This document shows, piece by piece, positions 25,402 to 34,528 of a DNA stretch of 64,000 nucleotides. Origin of the DNA: Streptomyces carminius (GTDB taxonomy: Bacteria > Actinomycetota > Actinomycetes > Streptomycetales > Streptomycetaceae); NCBI RefSeq assembly GCF_002794255.1, contig NZ_PGGW01000008.1, forward strand, positions 62,001-126,000. The letters are read 5' to 3'. Position numbers and translations under genes: made by a program. The notes below the pieces were generated by a model that worked only from the letters and a program-made list of their open reading frames with translations, made no database searches and was not told the DNA's origin. Each line of letters begins with the position of its first letter. The first letter of the stretch is position 1.

Positions 25402-26568
25402 TTGAGACTGCTGCACACCTCGGACTGGCACCTGGGACGGAGCTTCCACCGGGTGAACCTGCTGTCCGCCCAGGCGGCCTTCGTCGACCATCTGGTGGAG
25501 ACGGTGCGCGCCGAGGGCGTCGACGCGGTGCTCGTCGCCGGCGACGTCTACGACCGGGCGGTGCCGCCGCTCGCCGCCGTCGAACTCTTCGACGAGGCCC
25601 TGCACCGCCTCGCGGACCTCGGCGTGCCGACCGTCATGATCTCCGGCAACCACGACTCGGCCCGCCGCCTGGGCGTGGGCGCCGGGCTCATCGGCCGGGC
25701 GGGTGTCCACCTGCGCACCGACCCCGCCGGCTGCGGCACCCCCGTGGTCCTGGCCGACGCCCACGGCGAGGTCGCCTTCTACGGCCTGCCCTACCTGGAA
25801 CCGGCTCTGGTCAAGGACGTCCTCGGGGTGGAGCGGGCCGGACACGCCGCGGTGCTGGGCGCCGCCATGGACCGGGTGCGCGCCGATCTGGCCGCCCGCC
25901 CGGCGGGCACCCGCTCGGTCGTCCTGGCCCACGCCTTCGTCACCGGGGGCGAGGCGTCCGACAGCGAACGGGACATCACCGTCGGCGGGGTCGCCTCCGT
26001 CCCGGCCGCCGTCTTCGACGGGGTGGACTACGTGGCCCTGGGCCATCTGCACGGCTGCCAGACGCTCACCGGGCGGATCCGCTACTCCGGCTCCCCGCTG
26101 GCCTACTCCTTCTCGGAGGCCCGCCACCGCAAGTCGATGTGGCTGGTCGACCTCGGGCCCGGCGGCGAGGTGAGCGCCGAGCGGACCGACTGCCCGGTGC
26201 CCCGCCCGCTGGCCCGTGTCCGCGGCCGGCTGGCGGACCTGCTCGCCGACCCCGGTCTGGAGCGCCACGAGCAGGCGTGGGTGGAGGCCACCCTCACCGA
26301 TCCGGTCCGCCCGCGCGAGCCGATGGCCGCCCTCACCGCCCGCTTCCCCCACGTCCTCACCCTCGTCCTGGACCCCGAGCGGCCGCCCGAGGACGCTTCC
26401 GTCTCCTACGGGCGGCGGCTGCGCGACCGCACCGACCAAGAGATCCTGGAGGGCTTCGTCGCCCACGTGCGGGGCGGTGCCGGGCCCGACGAGCACGAAA
26501 GCGCCCTGCTGGGCGGTGCCCTGGACGCCGTACGCGCCGAAGCGGCCCGCACGGAGGCCCCCCGATGA
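25402..26568 (+). CDS. sbcD: Exonuclease subunit SbcD
   Basis: 388 aa from TTG 25402 with GGAG 7 nt upstream, placing the start right at LRLLHTSDWHLGR. Calcineurin-like nuclease motifs are in order: SDWHLGR, VAGDVYDR, SGNHDS, LAHAFVTG and ALGHLHG, all metal ligands present. It is the Mre11-type subunit of the SbcCD complex, which cleaves hairpins and processes DNA ends. It overlaps sbcC by 4 bp. No link to the polysaccharide genes upstream is expected. Confidence 0.96.
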   Translation: MRLLHTSDWHLGRSFHRVNLLSAQAAFVDHLVETVRAEGVDAVLVAGDVYDRAVPPLAAVELFDEALHRLADLGVPTVMISGNHDSARRLGVGAGLIGRAGVHLRTDPAGCGTPVVLADAHGEVAFYGLPYLEPALVKDVLGVERAGHAAVLGAAMDRVRADLAARPAGTRSVVLAHAFVTGGEASDSERDITVGGVASVPAAVFDGVDYVALGHLHGCQTLTGRIRYSGSPLAYSFSEARHRKSMWLVDLGPGGEVSAERTDCPVPRPLARVRGRLADLLADPGLERHEQAWVEATLTDPVRPREPMAALTARFPHVLTLVLDPERPPEDASVSYGRRLRDRTDQEILEGFVAHVRGGAGPDEHESALLGGALDAVRAEAARTEAPR

Positions 26569-29500
26569 GACTGCACCGCCTCGCCGTCACCGCCTTCGGC
26601 CCGTTCGGCGGCACCCAGACGATCGACTTCGACGCGTTGTCCGCGGCCGGCCTGTTCCTGCTGCACGGACCGACCGGTGCGGGCAAGACCTCGGTGCTGG
26701 ACGCCGTCTGCTACGCCCTGTACGGCGGGGTGCCCGGCGCCCGCCAGACCTCCGGACCGGCCCGGCTGCGCAGCGACCACGCCGACCCCGGCACCCGTAC
26801 CGAGGTGGTCCTCGACCTCACCGTCGGCGGCCGGCGGCTGGAGGTCACCCGGCAGCCCGAGCAGCGGCGCCCCAAGAAGCGCGGCACCGGCCTGACCACC
26901 GACAAGGCCCAGTCCTGGCTGCGCGAGTACGACGCCGCCACCGGCACCTGGAAGGCGCTCAGCCGCTCCCACCAGGAGATCGGCGAGGAACTCGCCCAAC
27001 TGCTGGGCATGAGCCGCGAGCAGTTCTGCCAGGTGGTCCTGCTGCCCCAGGGCGAGTTCGCCCGCTTCCTGCGGGCCGGCGCGGAGGACCGGGCCAGACT
27101 GCTGGGCCGCCTCTTCGACACCCACCGCTTCGCCGCCGTCGAGCAGCACCTGGCGGAACTGCGCACCGCCGCGCAGCACCGGGTGCGCGGCGGTGACGAG
27201 CGGCTGCTCGTGCTGGGCCAGCGCATGCGGCAGGCCGCCGGGGGCGGTCCCGGACCCGGCGGGACACCGCTGGACGGCCTCGCGCCGGGCGATCCGGGCC
27301 TGGCCGGTGCCGTGCTGGAGTGGGCGGCCCTGGCCCGCTCCACCGCCCGGGAGCGGCGGGACATCGCCGCGGCGGCGCTCCGGGCCGCGCAGGAGGCCCA
27401 TGCCGCCGCCGGGCGGCGGCTGGAGGAGGCCCGGGAGCTGGACCGCCGCCGGCGCCGGTACGCCGCCGCCCGGCAGCGCGCCGCCGCCCTGGCCGCGGGG
27501 GAGGAGGAGCACCGCCGCGACCGCGCGCGGCTGGAGCGGGCCCGCGCCGCCGAGGTGGTGGCCCCCGTCCTCGACGCCCGGGAACGGGCCGAGGACGAGC
27601 GCCGCCGCACGGCGCTCGCCGAGGAGGCCGCCCGCGGCCTGCTGCCCGCCGCGGACGCCCAGGCCCCCGCGGAGCGGCTCGCCGGACTCGAACGTGCCGT
27701 CCGCCGGGAGCTGGGCACCCTGGAGGCCGCCCGGCAGGCCGAGGAGCGCGCCACCCGTCTCACCGCCGAACTCGCCCGGCTGGAGAGCGAGTCGGGCGCG
27801 GACGAGGAACTGCTGCGGGAGGCGGACGAGTGGCTGGCGGACTGGGAGACCACCCGCGACGCCCACCAGCGGCGCGTCGAGGCCGCCGCGGAGGCCGCGT
27901 CCCAGGCCGAACGGCTCGCCCGGCGGCTCGACACACTCCGGCGGAAGCTGGCGGCCGCCCGCCATCGCGACGCCCTCACCGCCGAGGAGAGCGGAGCCCG
28001 GGCCGAGCTGACTGAGACGCACGAGCGGGCACTGGCCGCCAAACAGGAGTGGCTGGACGTCAGGGCACGGCGGCTGGACGGCATCGCCGCCGAACTCGCC
28101 GCCGAGCTGAGCGACGGCGCACCGTGCATGGTCTGCGGCTCGCCCGAGCACCCCGAGCCGGCCCGGCCCGGCGCGCGGCACGTGGACCGGCGGGCGGAGG
28201 AGGCGGCCCTGGACCGCCACCGGGAGGCCGAGGAGGCGCACCGGCGGGCCGAGCGGCGGCTGGACTCCCTGCGGGAGCGGCTGACGGCGGCCGCGGCGGA
28301 GGCGGGGGAGACCTCCGCCGCCGAACTCGCCGACGAGGCGGCCGCCCTGGAGACGGAGCACACGGCCGCCCGCCGTACCGCGGCCGGCGCGGCCGACGCC
28401 CGCGCGGCCTTCGACCGGCTGCTGCGCGAGCACGACAGCCGCCGGACCGCCCGGCAGGACGCCGGGCGCCGGGCGGCCGCCCGCACCTCCACCCGCGAGG
28501 CACTGCTGCGGGAACACACGGAACTGGCGCGGCAGGTGGCCCGGGCCCGGGGCACGGCACCCTCCGTGGCACACCGCGCCGCCGAACTGGAACACCGCGC
28601 CGCACTGCTGGCCGCCGCCGCCGAGGCCGCCGGCGCCGCCGAGACCGCCGCGCGGCGGCTCAAGGACGCCGACGCGCGGCTGGCGGACGCCGTCTGGCGC
28701 GCCGGGTTCGACACCCCGCGGGCCGCCGCCGGCGCCCGGCTCGCCGAGCTGGAGCAACGCGCGCTGCAGCACCGCCTCGACGAGTGGCAGGCCGAGGAGG
28801 CGGCCGTGGCGGCCGAGCTCGCCGACCCCGAACTGGCCGACGCCGCCGAACTGCCGCCCGATCGCCTCACCGGGGCCGAGACAGCGCTGAAGGAGGCCGT
28901 CGCCCGGCTGAACGCCGCCTCCGCCGCCCACGCCGAGGCAGACCGGCGGTGCGCCGAACTCGACGGCCTGTCCGCCGACGCCCTGGCCGACGCCCGCCGG
29001 CTGGCCCCGCTGCGCGAGGAGTACGACCGGGTGGCCCGTCTGGCGGGCCTGGCGGCCGGGACGTCCACGGAGAACGAGCACCGGATGCGTCTGGAGTCCT
29101 ACGTCCTGGCCGCCAGGCTGGAGCAGGTGGCCGCCGCGGCCGGTGCCCGGCTGGCGTACATGTCCGGCGGCCGCTACACCCTGGTCCACTCCGACGCGCG
29201 CGGCCCCGGGCGGGGCCGCTCCGGTCTGGGACTGCACGTCATCGACGCCTGGACGGGCCGGGAGCGCGACACCGCCACCCTCTCCGGCGGTGAGACCTTC
29301 TTCGCCTCCCTCGCCCTCGCCCTGGGCCTGGCCGACGTCGTCACCGAGGAGGCGGGCGGGCTGCGGCTGGACACCCTCTTCATCGACGAGGGGTTCGGCA
29401 GCCTGGACGACCAGACCCTCGACGAGGTGCTGGACGTACTGGACTCCCTGCGCGAGCGCGACCGCAGCGTCGGCATCGTCAGTCATGTCCCCGACCTGCG

Positions 29501-29582
29501 GCAGCGCGTTCCCGTCCAGCTGGAGGTGGTCAAGACCCGCACCGGGTCGGCCGTCCGGCACCGGGGACCGGCGGCCGGGTGA
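26565..29582 (+). CDS. sbcC: Exonuclease subunit SbcC (SMC-like ATPase)
   Basis: 1005 aa, ATGA overlap with sbcD. It has the Rad50-type layout. Walker A is GPTGAGKTS (about residues 36-44) and the Q-loop region VVLLPQGEFARFLRAG. Two long coiled-coil arms rich in Arg, Glu and Ala flank the CMVCG zinc hook near residue 521. The C-terminal lobe carries the signature LSGGETFFASLALALGLAD and Walker B LDTLFIDEGFGSLD. It is complete and likely active with SbcD in DNA end processing. Confidence 0.96.
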   Translation: MRLHRLAVTAFGPFGGTQTIDFDALSAAGLFLLHGPTGAGKTSVLDAVCYALYGGVPGARQTSGPARLRSDHADPGTRTEVVLDLTVGGRRLEVTRQPEQRRPKKRGTGLTTDKAQSWLREYDAATGTWKALSRSHQEIGEELAQLLGMSREQFCQVVLLPQGEFARFLRAGAEDRARLLGRLFDTHRFAAVEQHLAELRTAAQHRVRGGDERLLVLGQRMRQAAGGGPGPGGTPLDGLAPGDPGLAGAVLEWAALARSTARERRDIAAAALRAAQEAHAAAGRRLEEARELDRRRRRYAAARQRAAALAAGEEEHRRDRARLERARAAEVVAPVLDARERAEDERRRTALAEEAARGLLPAADAQAPAERLAGLERAVRRELGTLEAARQAEERATRLTAELARLESESGADEELLREADEWLADWETTRDAHQRRVEAAAEAASQAERLARRLDTLRRKLAAARHRDALTAEESGARAELTETHERALAAKQEWLDVRARRLDGIAAELAAELSDGAPCMVCGSPEHPEPARPGARHVDRRAEEAALDRHREAEEAHRRAERRLDSLRERLTAAAAEAGETSAAELADEAAALETEHTAARRTAAGAADARAAFDRLLREHDSRRTARQDAGRRAAARTSTREALLREHTELARQVARARGTAPSVAHRAAELEHRAALLAAAAEAAGAAETAARRLKDADARLADAVWRAGFDTPRAAAGARLAELEQRALQHRLDEWQAEEAAVAAELADPELADAAELPPDRLTGAETALKEAVARLNAASAAHAEADRRCAELDGLSADALADARRLAPLREEYDRVARLAGLAAGTSTENEHRMRLESYVLAARLEQVAAAAGARLAYMSGGRYTLVHSDARGPGRGRSGLGLHVIDAWTGRERDTATLSGGETFFASLALALGLADVVTEEAGGLRLDTLFIDEGFGSLDDQTLDEVLDVLDSLRERDRSVGIVSHVPDLRQRVPVQLEVVKTRTGSAVRHRGPAAG

Positions 29583-29665
29583 GGGACGCCGGGTGCGCCG
29601 GGCAGACGGTACCCGGAGGAAAACCGGGTGACGGCCGGTGTGGCCCGCCGCGATCATCGGATGCC

Positions 29666-30505
29666 ATGAGTCCCGGCACCCCGCACACCCCCGGCACCCC
29701 GCACCGCGACCCGCTGCCGCTGCGCGGCCGTACCGCCCTGGTGACCGGGGCGAGCCGCCGGGCCGGAATCGGCTGGGCGATCGCCCGCCGGCTCGTCGCG
29801 TACGGCGCCGGTGTCTACCTCCACCACCACGTCCCCCACGACGCCGCCAAGCCCTGGGGCGCCGACCCGGGCGGCCCCGGGGCGCTCGCCGCCGGACTGC
29901 GGCCGCTCGCGGCCGACGGCGCGGCCGTCGCCCACGGCCCCGCCGACCTCACCGCCCCCGGCGCTCCGGCGCGGTTGGTCGAGGCGGCCGCCGAGGCCCT
30001 CGGCGGGCGACTCGACATCCTGGTCGCCAACCACGCCCTCAGCGGCGAGGACGGCCCGCTGGACGAGATCGACGCGGACATGCTGGACGCCCACTGGGCG
30101 GTCAACACCCGCTCCACGGTGCTGCTGGTCCAGGCGTACGCCCGGCGCCGGCAGGCGGCGCGGGAGGGCGGCCGGGTGGTCATGATGACCTCGGGCCAGG
30201 ACCGGGGCGGCGGTATGCCGGGCGAACTGGCCTACGCCCTGAGCAAGGGGGCGCTGGCCTCCGTCACCCGCTCCCTGGCCACCGCCCTCGCCCCTCGTGG
30301 CGTCACCGTGAACACGGTCAACCCCGGTCCGGTGGACACCGGCTACCTCACCGGCGAGGAGCACGCGGCCGTCGCGGCCATGTTCCCCGGCGGACGGTGG
30401 GGACAGCCGGACGACCCCGCGCGGCTGGTGGCCTGGCTCGTCACCGACGAGGCGGCCTGGATCACCGGACAGGTCATCGACTCCGAGGGCGGGTTCACCC
30501 GCTGA
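29666..30505 (+). CDS. SDR-family oxidoreductase
   Basis: 279 aa from ATG 29666. It is a short-chain dehydrogenase with a slightly unusual cofactor loop (TGASRRAGIGWAIAR, an extra Arg-Ala between the glycines), as in 3-ketoacyl-ACP reductase-like SDRs. NHAL replaces the NNAG strand, and MMTSGQDRGGG occupies the Ser position. The catalytic Tyr-x3-Lys is YALSKGA, with NTVNPGPVDTGY after it. The C-terminal ITGQVIDSEGGFTR is standard. The substrate is unknown. A strong terminator separates it from the P450 operon. Confidence 0.88.
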   Translation: MSPGTPHTPGTPHRDPLPLRGRTALVTGASRRAGIGWAIARRLVAYGAGVYLHHHVPHDAAKPWGADPGGPGALAAGLRPLAADGAAVAHGPADLTAPGAPARLVEAAAEALGGRLDILVANHALSGEDGPLDEIDADMLDAHWAVNTRSTVLLVQAYARRRQAAREGGRVVMMTSGQDRGGGMPGELAYALSKGALASVTRSLATALAPRGVTVNTVNPGPVDTGYLTGEEHAAVAAMFPGGRWGQPDDPARLVAWLVTDEAAWITGQVIDSEGGFTR

Positions 30506-30511
30506 CGGCCC

Positions 30512-30550
30512 GTCCGTTCGCCGGGACGCGTCCGGTCCCGGCGGACGGAC
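30512..30550. terminator. Bidirectional stem-loop between SDR and P450
   Basis: Arms 30512-30527 and 30535-30550 (GTCCGTTCGCCGGGAC against GTCCCGGCGGACGGAC) pair over 16 bp with one wobble position and a 7-base loop. It lies between convergent genes and suits both. Confidence 0.75.
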
Positions 30551-30558
30551 GGATGTAT

Positions 30559-31779
30559 TTACGAGACCGGCTTGAGGTGCACCGGCAGCTCCCGGTGCCC
30601 GTTGGCGATGAACGACGGCTGGGGGACCAGCTCCTCGGGGGCGACGGCCAGCCGCATCTCGGGGAAGCGGTCGAACAGGGCCGGCAGCGCTATGGCGGCC
30701 TCCAGCCGGGCCAGCGGCGCGCCCAGGCAGTAGTGCACGCCGTGGCCGAAGGCCAGGTGCTCCCGCTCGGTCCGGGTGAGGTCGAAGGTGTCGGCGCTCT
30801 CCCCGTACAGCGCCGGATCACGGCCGGCGGCACCGAAGCCGAGGATGATGGCGTCGCCCTTGCGGATCGTCACGCCGTCCAGGTCGATGTCCTCCACCGC
30901 GTACCGCAGCGGCATGTGCATGATCGGAGCATGGGCGCGCAGGGTCTCCTCGATCACGTCGTCCCAGCCGGCCTGGCCGGACCGGACCAGGGCGAGCTGT
31001 TCGGGGAGCGCGAGCAGGGAGCGTACGGCCTCGGCGATGAGGTTGACGGCGGTCTCGCTGCCGGCCCCGATCATCAGGACGAGCGTGCTGATCAGCTGGT
31101 GCTCGTCGAGCCGGAAGTCGCCGTCGCGGGCGGCGATGAGCTCACTGGTCATGTCCTCGCCCGGCCGGGCGCGCTTGATGTCGGCCAGCGCCCGCATGCA
31201 GGCCCACATCTCGGCGTAGTCGGCGCGGGCCTGTTCGGGGGAGGCCTCGGTGTTCAGCACGGCGTCCATGACCCGGCGGGTCCAGGGGCGCATGTCGGCC
31301 GGGACGCCGAACAGCTCGCATATCACCTCGTTGGGGATGACGTAGGCGAACCGGGCGCGCAGGTCCACCGGTTCGCCCGGATCGGCGCTCTCCAGTCCGG
31401 TGATCAGGTCGTCGACGATCTCCTGGACGCGGGGGCGCAGCGCCTCGGTGCGGCGGGGGGTGAAGGACGGGGCGATCAGGTTGCGCAGGCGGCGGTGCTC
31501 GGCGCCGTAGCTGGTGAAAGCGCTCTCCACCCGCACCCACACGTTGAGGGCCCAGTCCTGGGGTATTCGCTCCAGCTCCGGCCAGTGGCGCCGGGCGTCC
31601 CGGGAGACCCGGCGGTCCCCGGCCAGCCGCTTGATGTACTCGTGAGCGGTCACCGACCACGCAACCACGCCACCGGGGAGCTCCACCGGCGTCGCCGGCC
31701 CCCGGGAACGGAGTCCGGCCGCCTCTCCGGGACGGTCACGGCCGGTGGGATCGAGGACGGGGACGTCGAGTGGTTCCAT
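30559..31779 (-). CDS. Cytochrome P450 (canonical), last gene of the conservon operon
   Basis: 406 aa from ATG 31779 with GGAGG upstream. The P450 marks are all present: I-helix [11 protein letters not shown] (AGxET), K-helix EETLR (ExxR), and heme loop [10 protein letters not shown] with the Cys near residue 350. The N-terminus [20 protein letters not shown] is typical of the P450s that follow streptomycete conservons. Substrate unknown; electrons would come from a ferredoxin coded elsewhere. The first 130 bp overlap, in another frame, the C-terminal extension of the upstream P450, so translation is probably coupled. Confidence 0.92.
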   Translation of the reverse strand: MEPLDVPVLDPTGRDRPGEAAGLRSRGPATPVELPGGVVAWSVTAHEYIKRLAGDRRVSRDARRHWPELERIPQDWALNVWVRVESAFTSYGAEHRRLRNLIAPSFTPRRTEALRPRVQEIVDDLITGLESADPGEPVDLRARFAYVIPNEVICELFGVPADMRPWTRRVMDAVLNTEASPEQARADYAEMWACMRALADIKRARPGEDMTSELIAARDGDFRLDEHQLISTLVLMIGAGSETAVNLIAEAVRSLLALPEQLALVRSGQAGWDDVIEETLRAHAPIMHMPLRYAVEDIDLDGVTIRKGDAIILGFGAAGRDPALYGESADTFDLTRTEREHLAFGHGVHYCLGAPLARLEAAIALPALFDRFPEMRLAVAPEELVPQPSFIANGHRELPVHLKPVS

Positions 31780-33161
31780 GACTGGCCTCCGGAGGTCTGT
31801 TCGGACGCGGCGGATGTCTGGACGGGCGTGCTCGCGGGCCCGGGTTCGGGCACGGACTCGGGTACGGGTTCGGATGCGGAGAGTGCCGGGAAGATCACAG
31901 GCAGCGCGGCAAGGCTACGGTGAAAGGGTCCCGGCCGCCAGACCAGATCCCCTGCCGGCACGGCCAGTTCCATGTCGGGCAGTACGTCGAGCAGCGTCTC
32001 GATCGCCACATCGGCGATGATTTCCGACAGCCCCTGGGCGGGGCACACGTGCGGCCCCCCGCCGAAGGCCAGATGGGCGTGGTTGGAGCGGCGGTCGCCG
32101 GCCGTGCCCCGGACGGCGTGGGAGTTGACCGCCTCGTGGCTGATGAGCACCGGGACTCCCGGGGGGATCAGCAGCCCCGCGCCGGAGTCGTCGCGCAGGT
32201 CGTACTCGTTCGTCGCGTAGTGGAAGCAGAAGTTCGCCATCGGCGACCGCTTCCACAGGACCTCGTTGAGCGCGTCGGAGACGGTGAGGCTGCCGCCGGA
32301 GAGATCACCGGCGAACCGGTCGTCGGTCAGCAGCAGCATGATCGCGCTGGATATCCAGGCGGACTGCGGCACGGTGCCCGCACCGATGAGGACCACCAGC
32401 TGGTGGAGCATCTCCTCGTCCGACAGCCGCAGCGGATGGTGCAGCAGCCAGGAGGTCAGGTCGGCGCCGGGGGAACGGCGCTTGTCGGCGATCAGCCCGG
32501 CCAGGCAGCGGGCCAGGTCCTCGCTGCCCCGTTGGGCGGTGGCGGGTTCGGCGGCGATCATCTGCGCGCAGGCCCGGGCCATGCGCTCCGTCTGCTCGTC
32601 GGAGCAGCCGAACAGCTGGGTGAACACCAGCGGCGGGATGCGGTGGGAGTACTGGCTCACCAGCTCCGCCCTGCCCATCGGGCCGAACTCGCCGATCAGC
32701 CGGCCCGCCCCGCGCCGCACGTAGGAGCGCACCCGGTAGGAGTCGACCCGGGCCAGCGCGTCGTCGACGGTCTTGCGCAGCCGCAGATGCCGGTCGCCGT
32801 CGGCGAACAGCAGGCTGGGCCGGAAACCCATCATGGGGACGACCTCGTTGTCCATGGGGATCCGCCCCTCCATCAGGGCGGTCCAGCGGCGGGCGTCCTT
32901 GCTGAACTGCGAGCTGCGCAGCACCTCCAGGGCCGCGGCGTAGTCGGTGACCACGACGGCGGGCACACCGGGGGCGAGTTCCACCCAGTGGGCCGGGCCC
33001 TGGGGGCGGAGCCTGGCGTAGAGGGCGTCCGGGTCGGCGGCGAAGCCGGGCCCGTACAGGGCGGGCAGGCCGCTGCCGGAGCCGGGAGTGCCGCCCGGGG
33101 CCGAGTGCGCCGGGCAGCCCGGCGGGGGAGCGGTGTCCGGGCCGGGGGACGGGGTTGTCAC
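31650..33161 (-). CDS. Atypical cytochrome P450 lacking ExxR (CYP157-like)
   Basis: 503 aa from GTG 33161 (AGGAG 8 nt upstream), overlapping the cvnD stop by 4 bp. The heme Cys is present in [12 protein letters not shown] (about residue 372), so a P450 fold is clear. However, the K-helix reads NEVLWKRSP, with Trp where the invariant Arg of ExxR should be. The I-helix reads [12 protein letters not shown], with no acid/alcohol pair. CYP157 members near streptomycete conservons are known to lack ExxR, which supports this family. A Pro/Ser-rich C-terminal extension of about 60 residues runs into the next P450 gene. Catalytic ability is uncertain. Confidence 0.88.
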   Translation of the reverse strand: MTTPSPGPDTAPPPGCPAHSAPGGTPGSGSGLPALYGPGFAADPDALYARLRPQGPAHWVELAPGVPAVVVTDYAAALEVLRSSQFSKDARRWTALMEGRIPMDNEVVPMMGFRPSLLFADGDRHLRLRKTVDDALARVDSYRVRSYVRRGAGRLIGEFGPMGRAELVSQYSHRIPPLVFTQLFGCSDEQTERMARACAQMIAAEPATAQRGSEDLARCLAGLIADKRRSPGADLTSWLLHHPLRLSDEEMLHQLVVLIGAGTVPQSAWISSAIMLLLTDDRFAGDLSGGSLTVSDALNEVLWKRSPMANFCFHYATNEYDLRDDSGAGLLIPPGVPVLISHEAVNSHAVRGTAGDRRSNHAHLAFGGGPHVCPAQGLSEIIADVAIETLLDVLPDMELAVPAGDLVWRPGPFHRSLAALPVIFPALSASEPVPESVPEPGPASTPVQTSAASEQTSGGQSWNHSTSPSSIPPAVTVPERRPDSVPGGRRRRWSSPVAWLRGR

Positions 33162-33781
33162 GGAAGGTGCTCCTGGTAGTAGGTGTGGACGTGTCCGACC
33201 AGGGCGATCAGCGCCCGTGCGGCCGAGGTGCGGTCCCGCGCGTCGCAGCTGACCAAGGGGGTCCCGGGTTTCAGGTCGAGTGCCTCGCGGAGTTCGTCGT
33301 CCGGGAAGTGCGGGGCGTCGGGGAAGGAGTTGAGGGCGACCGCGTACGGCAGGCCGTGCCGCTCGACCATCTCCATCGCGTCGAAGGAGGCGTCCAGTCG
33401 GCGGGTGTCGGCCAGTACCAGGGCGCCGTAGGCGCCGCGGACCAGCTGCTGCCACACCGGTGCCACCTGGTTGAAACGCCGCTGGCCGGGAGCGCCGAAC
33501 AGGTACAGCACCAGGTCCGGGGAGAGGGTGAGCCGGCCGAAGTCCATCGCGACGGTGGTGGTCCGCTTGTCCTCGACGCCCCTCAGATCGTCCACCAGCG
33601 CGCCGGCCTGTGTCATGACCTCCTCGGTCCGCAGTGGCTCGATCTCGCTGACGGTGCCTATCAGGGTGGTCTTGCCGACCCCGAACGGTCCGACGATCAG
33701 CAGTTTCGCGGTGGTCTCGACAGTGTCGCGCACGTAGATCCCGCTGTCGGCGGACCTGTCAGAGGATGTTGTTGAGGCCAT
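33158..33781 (-). CDS. cvnD: Conservon GTPase CvnD
   Basis: 207 aa from ATG 33781, overlapping cvnC by 23 bp; a longer frame to 33850 lacks homology. Small Ras-like GTPase: the P-loop GPFGVGKTT lies at residues 31-39, TTTVAMDFGRL contains the switch Thr, and LYLFGAPGQRRF replaces the usual DxxG with AxxG, as in other CvnD/MglA-like proteins. ALNSFPDAP replaces NKxD. It works with CvnA-B-C in a membrane-associated complex that resembles a eukaryotic G-protein system. It is followed by two P450 genes. Confidence 0.95.
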   Translation of the reverse strand: MASTTSSDRSADSGIYVRDTVETTAKLLIVGPFGVGKTTLIGTVSEIEPLRTEEVMTQAGALVDDLRGVEDKRTTTVAMDFGRLTLSPDLVLYLFGAPGQRRFNQVAPVWQQLVRGAYGALVLADTRRLDASFDAMEMVERHGLPYAVALNSFPDAPHFPDDELREALDLKPGTPLVSCDARDRTSAARALIALVGHVHTYYQEHLP

Positions 33782-34121
33782 CCAGGACCTTCTCCAGGAC
33801 GTCGAGATCGGTGGGCTGGGCCGCCGGCGGGGGCCTGCGCGCGACCACATGGCCGCTGTCGATCAGGTCCGCCAGCAGGATCGTGGTGACCGCCACGGGC
33901 AGCCGCACATGGCCGGCGACCTCCGCGACCGACAGATAGCCGCCCTGGCACACCCGGACCATCCGCTGCTGCTCCGGCTCCAGTTCCGCCACGGGGCGGT
34001 CGCCGGTGGCGGTGACCAGGGTGACCAGGTCCAGGGCGTGGGTGTTGCGGCTGGGCTCGTGGCGGCCGCCGGTGATGACGTAGGGGCGGACCAGGTCCAT
34101 GCGTACGCGGCGGGGTGTCAT
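33759..34121 (-). CDS. cvnC: Conservon protein CvnC (DUF742)
   Basis: 120 aa from ATG 34121, ATGA overlap with cvnB. It is the DUF742 family: VRPYVITGGRHEPSRNTHALDLVTLV at the start and a winged-helix-like core EQQRMVRVCQGGYLSVAEVAGHVRLPVAVTTILLADLIDSG. In conservons it sits between the roadblock protein and the GTPase and interacts with them. Length and order are standard. Confidence 0.95.
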   Translation of the reverse strand: MTPRRVRMDLVRPYVITGGRHEPSRNTHALDLVTLVTATGDRPVAELEPEQQRMVRVCQGGYLSVAEVAGHVRLPVAVTTILLADLIDSGHVVARRPPPAAQPTDLDVLEKVLDGLNNIL

Positions 34122-34528
34122 GTCGGTCCGCCGGCGTCGTGGCGGGGCTCGCTGGTCATCTGCCCGCCGAGCTGGGCCACCAACTGGTGCATCCGGAAGC
34201 TGATCGCCTCCACGTCCGCCGTGCCGGAGGTCGCCGCGGTGAGGAAACTGCCGTCGCCCGCCCGGATGGTGAGGACGTATCCGTCGCGGAACTGCGTCAG
34301 GCTCTGCTCCCAGGAACCGGGGTCGGACCGGCACAGCCGCGCGCTGGCGCTGGAGGTGGCCTGCACTCCGGCCAGTGCCGCGGCCATCTGCTCCGCGGTG
34401 TCCCGGTCCAGCCCCGGAGTACACGCCCGGACCAGGCCGTCTCCCGACACCAGCAGGGCGTCGTAGACGTCCGGCTGGTCCATGAGCTGGGCCAGCATCC
34501 AGGCGAGTTTCTCGTTGTCGAAGATCAT
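34118..34528 (-). CDS. cvnB: Conservon roadblock/LC7 protein CvnB
   Basis: 136 aa with a single roadblock/LC7 domain: LAWMLAQLMDQPDVYDALLVSGDGL, then the central helix TAEQMAAALAGVQATSSA and FLTAATSGTADVEAISFRMHQLV. Roadblock proteins regulate small GTPases, here CvnD, usually as dimers. Both ends overlap neighbouring genes by 4 bp. A second roadblock operon, damaged, lies at 43989-46675. Confidence 0.95.
   Translation of the reverse strand: MIFDNEKLAWMLAQLMDQPDVYDALLVSGDGLVRACTPGLDRDTAEQMAAALAGVQATSSASARLCRSDPGSWEQSLTQFRDGYVLTIRAGDGSFLTAATSGTADVEAISFRMHQLVAQLGGQMTSEPRHDAGGPT

Noticed and set aside
26406..29657. A 1083-codon open frame antisense to sbcC
   Set aside because: Typical high-GC shadow frame opposite a real gene: Gly/Pro/Arg-rich, no domains, and it covers the complete sbcC on the other strand.
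30559..33161. P450 pair as part of a secondary-metabolite cluster
   Set aside because: The genes are coupled by overlaps to cvnABCD, the known conservon arrangement; no biosynthetic core enzymes are nearby.
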